This document shows, piece after piece, positions 30,616 to 36,514 of a DNA stretch of 36,514 nucleotides. The position numbers and the translations under genes were made by a program. The stretch is from NCBI GenBank assembly GCA_021731495.1, contig JAKFXG010000023.1:1-36514 (forward strand). The letters run 5' to 3'. This DNA is from Candidatus Parcubacteria bacterium. GTDB taxonomy: Bacteria; Patescibacteriota; Minisyncoccia; Phycocordibacterales; Phycocordibacteraceae. The notes below the pieces were generated by a model. The model was not told the DNA's origin and made no database searches. It saw only the letters and a program-made list of their open reading frames with translations. Each line of letters begins with the position of its first letter. Positions within the stretch are counted from its first letter, which is position 1.

Positions 30616-31212
30616 TTACTCGGTAACTGCCGCATCCGCAGCCTCTTCCTTGATGATCGCTGCAGCTGCAGCGGTGAGTTCAGCTGCCCGCGGAAGATCT
30701 GCGGCGCGGGCGATACCCAGATGAGCCAGCGCTTCGGTCGTGAGCGCATAGCGTATGCGACGTTTATCACGTTCGTCTTCCCTTCCCTCGATGAGTCCGC
30801 GCATGAGGAGGGTGCGGAGCGACGCGGAAGAGTTGACCCCGCGCACCCAATCGATCTCCCCGCGCGTCGCCCCCCCGACGCTTCTGGTTGGAGCCCCGGC
30901 TCCTGACGTCGGGGCCGTCTGATAGGCGATGACGGCAAGCGTTTCGAGACTTGCCTTCCCCAGGTCTCGTGCGAGCTCGCTCTCGCGAAGTTTCTTTACG
31001 ATAGGAGCGGCTTCAGGAGCAGTACGCAATTCTACTTCAGTGTCGGTCTCGATAAGTGTAAGTCCGCTGCCTTTGAGTAACGTAACGAGTGCACCAAGCA
31101 CCATATTCAGTTCATCATCTTTGATGTCCAGAAGGGTCGCGAGATGCTTTTTCTCGAGGGGTTCACCGGAAGCGAAAAGGAGCGCGTGGGCTGCGGCTGG
31201 AGGCGTAAGCAT
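30616..31212 (-). CDS. scpB: Segregation and condensation protein B with in-frame palindrome insertion
   Basis: 198 residues from the ATG at 31212, which lies 7 nt after TACAAT with TTGCTC 17 bp further up; a start at 31248 is possible. Two winged-helix domains: G-E-P-L-E-K-K-H-L near the N-terminus, and A-S-L-E-T-L-A-V-I-A-Y followed by R-G-E-I-D-W-V-R-G-V-N-S-S. ScpB dimers with ScpA bridge SMC. Between A-Y-Q and T-R-G-E the family normally has only a few residues; here about 15 extra Gly/Ala/Pro/Ser residues are encoded by a palindrome (30873-30914). The Ala-rich C-terminus is low complexity. Confidence 0.9.
   Translation of the reverse strand: MLTPPAAAHALLFASGEPLEKKHLATLLDIKDDELNMVLGALVTLLKGSGLTLIETDTEVELRTAPEAAPIVKKLRESELARDLGKASLETLAVIAYQTAPTSGAGAPTRSVGGATRGEIDWVRGVNSSASLRTLLMRGLIEGREDERDKRRIRYALTTEALAHLGIARAADLPRAAELTAAAAAIIKEEAADAAVTE
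30873..30914. repeat. Palindromic insertion inside scpB
   Basis: Outer arms CCCCGACG (30873-30880) / CGTCGGGG (30907-30914) and inner arms GGAGCC / GGCTCC (30890-30903). It keeps the reading frame and matches the position of the extra residues in ScpB. In-frame palindromic elements are known in Rickettsia; no relation to those is claimed. Confidence 0.65.
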
Positions 31213-31353
31213 TCTCCCTATTGTAATGGGAGCACTCCTCGAGAGCAACGTCTCATACCAACATCTATCCCCTCGAGAGTTAGCGCACTACAATATCCTT
31301 ATCCACATCCGGTCGGAAAAGATAAGAACATTGAGGTTAGAGTTTTGTGGATG

Positions 31354-31731
31354 CTAGTACAAAAAATCATGGTTGCGGCGGCGGAAAGCAAGCCATCCGG
31401 AGATGTTGGTAAACGCATAGAGTGCAAATGTTGCAGCCGCTATAACCCAAAGATCATGGCGGTGAAGTGGATAGGAAAGCAGGAGGAGCGAGGTGAGAAC
31501 ACATGCCGCAACGGACAAAACAATGTCAAACAGGATATTGGGAAAGTTCTCACGTATGCCGATGAGTTTTTCACCCATTTCCCAGAGCGTTGCGAGAGCC
31601 ACGGTGAGCGTTAATGCGATAAGGAATGATACTCCCACGAGAGACGGTAGCATCCCCATAAGGGCTCCAAAAAGGAAATGCGGAATGGACCAAAGATCAA
31701 GCCCTTGTTTCCGCCACCAGTTCCTACCCAT
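31354..31731 (-). CDS. Hypothetical multi-pass membrane protein
   Basis: 125 residues from the ATG at 31731, which overlaps the scpA 3' end. Three or four transmembrane helices: about 16-33, 34-52, 67-88 and 91-108. Conserved-looking polar residues in the pattern W-E-x-x-E-K-L-x-G-I-R-E-N-x-x-N-I-x-x-D (about 49-70) resemble motifs of small integral membrane proteins, but I cannot name the family. C-terminus basic (F-R-R-R-N). The overlap with scpA suggests co-translation. Confidence 0.65.
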   Translation of the reverse strand: MGRNWWRKQGLDLWSIPHFLFGALMGMLPSLVGVSFLIALTLTVALATLWEMGEKLIGIRENFPNILFDIVLSVAACVLTSLLLLSYPLHRHDLWVIAAATFALYAFTNISGWLAFRRRNHDFLY

Positions 31732-32467
31732 AGTGCGGGATTGCGGCAGGGGCAGTATGGCTGATGCGAATATCGCCATGCGGTCCGTATTGTTCAGCGG
31801 CAACAGCTCCCTGCTTTACCAGTTCGAGGAGCGCAAGGAAAGAAACGATGACCTCAATCTTTTCTTTCGTGCTGCCCGCGAAATCTTTGAAGGAAAGCGT
31901 CATGGCGCTCTGTACCCGCTTCGCAAGCTGATCCATCATTTCTTCGATAGTGACGAGCGGCTTCACGCGTGCCTCAGGCAATTCCTCAACGGCCTCGCGT
32001 GCGGCGAGCACCCGTGCAAGTGCTTCGGCAAGCGCACTGGCGGAGAAATCGCGGGCCGGTGCGAAGACGACTTCGGGTGTGCGCTCCCCTGCCGGAAGCA
32101 TCATGGTCTTTCCGTACATGCGTGCAAGTTCGCGGGCCGCATCACGAACCTTTTCGTATGCCGCAAGACGGCGCTTCAGGTCTTCAACATCGGCATTCTC
32201 TTCTTCAGAGAGGGCGAGGTCGGGGATCAGGGATTTTGACTTGATGAGCAAAAGGGTCGCGGCGATCTGGATGAAATTCGCGGTTTCCTCGACCGGGAAC
32301 GTCTCCTGGGCGCGCACGTGCTGTATGAAATCCTCCGTGATATTTGCAAGGGCGAGATCGTTGACGAGGAGTTTCCTTGCCTCGATAAGGTCAAGCACGA
32401 GCTCGAACGGACCTTCATAGGAGTCGGTCTTTATTGAGAAAGCTGATTTTTGAGTTACGAAGTCCAT
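31724..32467 (-). CDS. scpA: Segregation and condensation protein A
   Basis: 247 residues, the kleisin partner of SMC and ScpB. The N-terminal SMC-neck-binding part has Y-E-G-P-F-E-L-V-L-D-L-I-E-A-R-K (about 17-32) followed by I-T-E-D-F. The middle is helical with L-I-K-S-K-S-L-I-P; the C-terminal winged helix ends with F-L-A-L-L-E-L-V-K-Q-G, as in the family. It overlaps the aminopeptidase gene by 13 nt. scpB lies on the same strand, separated by one gene and a 140-nt gap. No smc gene is in the window. Confidence 0.95.
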   Translation of the reverse strand: MDFVTQKSAFSIKTDSYEGPFELVLDLIEARKLLVNDLALANITEDFIQHVRAQETFPVEETANFIQIAATLLLIKSKSLIPDLALSEEENADVEDLKRRLAAYEKVRDAARELARMYGKTMMLPAGERTPEVVFAPARDFSASALAEALARVLAAREAVEELPEARVKPLVTIEEMMDQLAKRVQSAMTLSFKDFAGSTKEKIEVIVSFLALLELVKQGAVAAEQYGPHGDIRISHTAPAAIPHYG

Positions 32468-33864
32468 TGTTCGATAAAGCGTAGGAGGAGTCGTACCGGT
32501 GCGCCCGCGGCTCCCGGGGATAGTTCATCACCCGAGGCGGAGGTCATCCGAGGAGCTATGTCGAGATGCGCCCACGGGCAGTCGAGCTCCTTCGCAAATT
32601 GCCAAAGGAACATGCCCCCGTCAATTGCACCGCCGTAACGGCTTGTGGAACCTCCTGGAACGTTCTTTATGTCGGCAAACTCTCCTTTTACACGATCTTC
32701 ATATTCGTCCCAAAGCGGCAATCGCCAAATGTAATCACCCGACACTTCCGCGTCGCGAGAAAGCGTTTCCGCAAGAGCATCATCGCGCGTTAGCAGTGCG
32801 CTCGCATGGAGCCCGAGCGCCGAGACTGCTGCACCCGTTAACGTTGCAATGTCCAGAACGACCGATGGTTTAAAACGTTTTGCATAGGTAAGTGCGTCCG
32901 CAAGAATGAGCCGACCCTCGGCATCGGTGTCGAGGACTTCAATAGTCTTCCCTGAAAGCGATTTCAAAATGTCACCAGGACGGTATGCTTGATTTCCGGG
33001 CATATTTTCAACGGAGGGAATAAGACCGACCACATTCCGTTTCAGTTTCAGTCGTGCGGCGAGTGCTACAGCGTGGATAACGGAAGCGGCGCCCGACATG
33101 TCCATATGCATTTCATAAATGCCGCTCGTCGGCTTTAGATTGAGTCCGCCGCTATCGAAGGTAACGCCCTTACCCGCCAGAACCATTGGGGCGCCCTTCC
33201 CTCCTTTGTATTCAAGGATCGTGAACGTTGGTGCTTCGGTCGAGCCTTTCGCGACGCCAAGGATTGCGCCCATGCCGAGTCGCGCCATTTCCTTCTTACC
33301 AAGCACGGTAACTTTGACCGGCAAGCCTTTCGTCGCGTCTTTTGCTGCTTGCGCGAGCGTGGTTGGCGTGATGTCGCCACCAGGCGTATTTGAAAGTATG
33401 CGGCAGGCATTCACTGCATCCCCGATTATGGCGCCCTGCGCAAATCCCTTTTGCATATCCTTTGGAGTATCACCGCATATCAGAACTTCCTCCACGTTGT
33501 CCCACCCGTTTTTTGGTTTAGTTTTAAACATCGTAAATTCAAAATCTGCCATGGTGAAGTTCTCGGCGATGCGTGAGCCGAGCTCGGGGAGCGTCATGGC
33601 ATCCATCTGCGGAAAGGGCGACTCACTCATCTGCACGGCGATGTTTCGGCACTTTTGTTTTTTCGCCTCACGAATAATCGTGCGGCAGATGAGCAGGAAC
33701 TTTCTACGCGTCACGTCTGTACGTGGGCCCGTGCCTATCTCAAGCCAGGTGACACCGGAATCTCTCACTTGCCGACGAGCACTCTTTGGTTCTTCCGTGA
33801 GGCGAATACGCACGTACTTTTTCGGTGCGTTTTCAATGCCTTCTTTTTTGAAAGTAAATTTCAT
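32455..33864 (-). CDS. Leucyl aminopeptidase family protein (peptidase M17)
   Basis: 469 residues. The divergent N-terminal domain is followed by the M17 catalytic domain: G-K-G-V-T-F-D-S-G-G-L-N-L-K-P (about 232-246), M-D-M-S-G-A-A, P-S-V-E-N-M-P-G and the signature D-T-D-A-E-G-R-L-I-L-A-D-A-L (about 313-326). The metal ligands Lys, Asp and Glu are all kept. It releases N-terminal residues from peptides in the cytoplasm, useful for an organism that must scavenge amino acids. It starts 5 nt after aspS. Confidence 0.93.
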   Translation of the reverse strand: MKFTFKKEGIENAPKKYVRIRLTEEPKSARRQVRDSGVTWLEIGTGPRTDVTRRKFLLICRTIIREAKKQKCRNIAVQMSESPFPQMDAMTLPELGSRIAENFTMADFEFTMFKTKPKNGWDNVEEVLICGDTPKDMQKGFAQGAIIGDAVNACRILSNTPGGDITPTTLAQAAKDATKGLPVKVTVLGKKEMARLGMGAILGVAKGSTEAPTFTILEYKGGKGAPMVLAGKGVTFDSGGLNLKPTSGIYEMHMDMSGAASVIHAVALAARLKLKRNVVGLIPSVENMPGNQAYRPGDILKSLSGKTIEVLDTDAEGRLILADALTYAKRFKPSVVLDIATLTGAAVSALGLHASALLTRDDALAETLSRDAEVSGDYIWRLPLWDEYEDRVKGEFADIKNVPGGSTSRYGGAIDGGMFLWQFAKELDCPWAHLDIAPRMTSASGDELSPGAAGAPVRLLLRFIEQWTS

Positions 33865-33869
33865 TGCGA

Positions 33870-35195
33870 TTAATCGTTCTTGGTGGACTCCCCTGTTGAG
33901 AGAAGAATATCAATGCGATTGAGGTCGCGTGGAAAAGCGGAAGCTTCCTTTACGTTCGCGAGCCCGAGCATTTTTTGAGTGAGACGTTCAAGGCCGGTGG
34001 AGCATCCGCCGTGGGGTGGCATACCATACTTAAACGCCTGGAGGTAAAACGCGAATTTCTTTGGGTCCATGCCTCGTTCTTCAATGCGCCGTACCATGTC
34101 TTCATAGTTATGGATACGCTGTGCCCCGCTATTGATTTCAAGTCCGCGGAAGAGGAGGTCAAATCCGCGCGAGAGCGTCGCATCCTCAGACATTGTGTAG
34201 AAAGCACGAGAGCTGGTCGGATAGCGTGTGATGAATACGAAATCCGAGTCATGTTCTTTAAGCGCCCATTCGCATATGGCGCGCTCATGCTCCGGGGTCA
34301 TGTCGTCTTCGGGAGCAACGCCAAGTGTTGCATGCGCTTCCGCGAGGGTGAGTACGGGGAATTTCTTTCCGAGATGCGGTACTTCAGCGCCGAGACGTGC
34401 GAATTCGGGCGCGTGTTTCCGCCTCACTTCCTCGACGACATCGCGGATAACGGTTTCGAGCACCTGCATGACGTCAGACTCGTTGTTGATGAACCCCATC
34501 TCGAAGTCCATCTGAGTAAGTTCGGAGAGGTGCCGCGTCGTCGCGCTTTTCTCCGCGCGGAATATTTTCGCGACAGTAAAGACCCTCTCAAAGGCCCCGA
34601 CCATAATTTGTTTATAGAGCTGGGGCGACGTCGCAAGGTACGCGGTTTGGTCATAATAGTAGCCAACCTTAAAAACGGCCGCGCCGCCCTCGGCATCCCC
34701 TCCCACGAGCGCGGGAGCAACAAACTCAATCATCTCTTGCCTCTTGAGCGAGTTGCGATAGGCGTCAAGAATGGTCGCTTGTACGCTGAATATGTCGCGA
34801 TCGCGGGAGCTACGGAGAGTGAACGGACGATAATCAAATCGCGTGTCTATATTTAAATCCGTGTCTTTTTCAAAAGGAAGTTCGTGCGCGGCAGAAAGTA
34901 TTTCAATCATTTTTACTTCGAGTTCAATGTCACCATTTTGCTTTCCCGCCTGCACATTCTTCTCGGGACGCTTATTGACAACGCCTTCTGTCCGCACGAC
35001 AAATTCCTGGCGAGTTTCTTTTGCGGTGGCAAGCGCTTCGCTCCCTGGAAGCACAACTCCCTGGACCAGACCGCTTCGGTCGCGAAAATCGAAAAAGACC
35101 ATCTTCCCCTGATCGCGCCGCACGTCCACCCAGCCTGAAATGCTGACGGTTTCGCCAACCTTCTCCCCCAATTCCCCAATGAGTGTGCGTGACAT
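33870..35195 (-). CDS. aspS: Aspartyl-tRNA synthetase, archaeal type
   Basis: 441 residues from the ATG at 35195. An N-terminal OB fold (I-S-G-W-V-D-V-R-R-D-Q-G-K) is followed directly by the class II core. Motif 2 region: S-P-Q-L-Y-K-Q, then I-F-R-A-E; motif 3: G-L-E-R-L-T near the end, followed by F-P-R-D. The roughly 100-residue GAD insertion of bacterial AspRS is missing, so this is the short archaeal/eukaryal-like form, often non-discriminating. CATAAT (minus strand, 35202-35207), overlapping the MFS stop codon, ends 6 nt before the ATG. A start at 35222 would overlap the MFS gene. Confidence 0.9.
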   Translation of the reverse strand: MSRTLIGELGEKVGETVSISGWVDVRRDQGKMVFFDFRDRSGLVQGVVLPGSEALATAKETRQEFVVRTEGVVNKRPEKNVQAGKQNGDIELEVKMIEILSAAHELPFEKDTDLNIDTRFDYRPFTLRSSRDRDIFSVQATILDAYRNSLKRQEMIEFVAPALVGGDAEGGAAVFKVGYYYDQTAYLATSPQLYKQIMVGAFERVFTVAKIFRAEKSATTRHLSELTQMDFEMGFINNESDVMQVLETVIRDVVEEVRRKHAPEFARLGAEVPHLGKKFPVLTLAEAHATLGVAPEDDMTPEHERAICEWALKEHDSDFVFITRYPTSSRAFYTMSEDATLSRGFDLLFRGLEINSGAQRIHNYEDMVRRIEERGMDPKKFAFYLQAFKYGMPPHGGCSTGLERLTQKMLGLANVKEASAFPRDLNRIDILLSTGESTKND

Positions 35196-35202
35196 ATATA
35201 GA

Positions 35203-36426
35203 TTATGCCACAGTCGCGCCAATTATGTTCCTTCGAAAGTGAAGGAGAACAAGAAGTCCCGCGAGAACGAATACTGCCATGGCGAGAATGGCGATGCGGT
35301 ACGAAAAGCCACTTGCACCGCCGAGCACTATAATCATTCCCCAAACCAGCGGGCCGATAAAGGTGGCAAAGCGTTCGGCAAGAGTGTAAAAGGAAAAGCC
35401 GAATGCCATATCTTCCTTAGGGAGAAGCATACTTAGATATGCTCGGGATACGGCAAACAGCGAGCCGATCAAGAGCCCAACGGGAACAGTAAGAATGGCA
35501 AATAAAGTAAATGTCGGCGCAAGAGCAAGGAGCGGAAGTGCGATGAGCCAGCCGATTAGAATTATCTTAAGGGTTTTTAAAGCCCCCGCCCGGTCTGCAA
35601 TCCAGCCGAAGACAACACCCCCAATCGCCGACATCACCAGGATCCCTACAAGGAGAAGTGACTTCGTGGCGTCCGGTGTCGCAAAAACACGCTCCAAGAC
35701 GATCGCGTAATTATTGCTGATGGTAAGGAGCGCATCATTGAAAAGGAAGAACGCGATAAGCATTGGCGTGGCAACGGAAAAGGCAAAAAATCCGCGGGAT
35801 CTTTTGATATATGACTTAGCATCGCTCATGAGCTCAGAAAATTGTACTGCTCCCAAAGATATGCGGGATTCTTTATAAAAGATCATCATTGGCAGCGCGA
35901 GAATAAAAAATCCGATCAAGGCTGGGAATAGAGGACCGAGACGTGTTCCGGCAAGAGACAGGGTTGCTACGATCCCGATAACTTGCCCGGCAGCATTTGC
36001 AAATTGCCCGATACCCGACGCGCGCGCCCGATGGTTTTCATCGGCGATCTCGGCGAGCATTGGGTTGTAAAATACGAATGCAAGTTGATAGAAGTACTGG
36101 CCAATAAGAAAGAGTATCGCGACCGAAACTACGTTCTCGATACCGCCATAAGCGAGCCATACGGCCAGGCTGTATGCGACGAACGTCCCGATGGTAGCGA
36201 GGTTGAGAAAAAATTTCTTTCCGCCATTGCGGTCGGTCTGTGCCGCAAGCATTGGAGCGGAAAAAAGCAGCATGACCGTCGCGATGGCGAAGATTGCGTT
36301 GTACCAAAAATCAGAGAGTCCCCCATCAATCACTAGCCACTGCGCAAAATAGAGGAGAAAATTGACATAGATAATTGAGTTTGCGAAGTCGTAGAGAGAC
36401 CAGAGAAATAAGTTTTTCTTGTTCAC
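35203..36426 (-). CDS. MFS transporter, UMF1/Atg22-like
   Basis: 407 residues, about 12 transmembrane helices. The N-terminal W-S-L-Y-D-F-A-N-S (about 9-17) is the hallmark of the UMF1 (Atg22-like) branch of the major facilitator superfamily. Members with known roles export amino acids from vacuoles; substrate here is unknown. The start is a GTG at 36426. It lies 7 nt after TATAAA (minus strand, 36434-36439), so the mRNA would be leaderless with GTG. First gene of the long minus-strand run. Confidence 0.88.
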   Translation of the reverse strand: MNKKNLFLWSLYDFANSIIYVNFLLYFAQWLVIDGGLSDFWYNAIFAIATVMLLFSAPMLAAQTDRNGGKKFFLNLATIGTFVAYSLAVWLAYGGIENVVSVAILFLIGQYFYQLAFVFYNPMLAEIADENHRARASGIGQFANAAGQVIGIVATLSLAGTRLGPLFPALIGFFILALPMMIFYKESRISLGAVQFSELMSDAKSYIKRSRGFFAFSVATPMLIAFFLFNDALLTISNNYAIVLERVFATPDATKSLLLVGILVMSAIGGVVFGWIADRAGALKTLKIILIGWLIALPLLALAPTFTLFAILTVPVGLLIGSLFAVSRAYLSMLLPKEDMAFGFSFYTLAERFATFIGPLVWGMIIVLGGASGFSYRIAILAMAVFVLAGLLVLLHFRRNIIGATVA

Positions 36427-36514
36427 GGTTATATTTATACTACGCCGATCGCGTGGCGCACCCTCTCCATTTTTGATTCGCTTACTGCGCGTGCCTCGTG
36501 CCTCCCTCTTTCTA

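Noticed and set aside
36440-36514. Start of a further gene at the right edge
   Set aside because: The last 75 nt show no start codon with a signal or coding pattern that can be judged; only the MFS promoter region is visible.

Overview
The window looks like chromosome of an ultra-small Candidate Phyla Radiation bacterium (Patescibacteria, most likely Parcubacteria). The reasons are: very short intergenic gaps, many 3-40 nt gene overlaps, a class I lysyl-tRNA synthetase, a short archaeal-type AspRS, FtsW and MraY with divergent motifs, no biosynthetic genes beyond peptidoglycan, and many small membrane proteins without recognisable family. The assignment is by gene content only; no rRNA is present.

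Layout. 1-0.8 kb: MazE/MazF toxin-antitoxin pair plus a HicB-like small protein. 0.8-2.4 kb: lysK with a clear terminator. 2.4-7.3 kb (+): a division/cell-wall operon with MraZ-box-like repeats, mraZ, rsmH, an ftsL-like gene, a class B PBP and murF. 7.3-8.6 kb: a nucleoside-deoxyribosyltransferase-like gene, tRNA-Glu(CTC), a 15-bp repeat of the tRNA 3' end, a truncated tRNA copy and hairpin-rich DNA. 8.7-11.1 kb: two hypotheticals and yqeY (-), rmuC (+). 11.1-11.4 kb: a promoter followed by a strongly structured, apparently non-coding segment. 11.4-14.3 kb: rplU, a DEAD-box helicase and two orphan membrane proteins. 14.4-18.9 kb (-): corA, cysS, dnaB, recR. 19-22.7 kb: S41 protease, DUF1653 protein, bL9, bL27 (-), an Ada-like Zn-binding protein and a LOG protein. 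23-36.4 kb (-): one long run of MFS transporter, aspS, M17 aminopeptidase, scpA, a membrane protein, scpB, D-Ala-D-Ala carboxypeptidase, mraY, ftsW, murG, gltX, M23 peptidase.

The genes mostly serve wall synthesis and division (mraY, murF, murG, ftsW, PBP, carboxypeptidase, M23 hydrolase), translation (LysRS, CysRS, GluRS, AspRS, bL9, bL21, bL27, RsmH) and chromosome maintenance (DnaB, RecR, RmuC, ScpA/B). The dcw-type genes are split into two clusters on opposite strands.

Two signals run through the window. First, many genes have a -10 (often extended, TGnTAnnnT) ending only 5-9 nt before the start codon, so their mRNAs should be leaderless or nearly so; a minority have a normal Shine-Dalgarno. 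Second, intergenic DNA carries many elements bounded by 8-14 bp perfect inverted repeats. The most striking is a CCCGTTAGA-type arm pair found once before rplI and twice, nested, before ftsW. Its arms differ in sequence but stay complementary, its right arm supplies the start-codon context of the downstream gene, and it encloses a small reading frame beginning MNPVR. A different palindrome sits in frame inside scpB.
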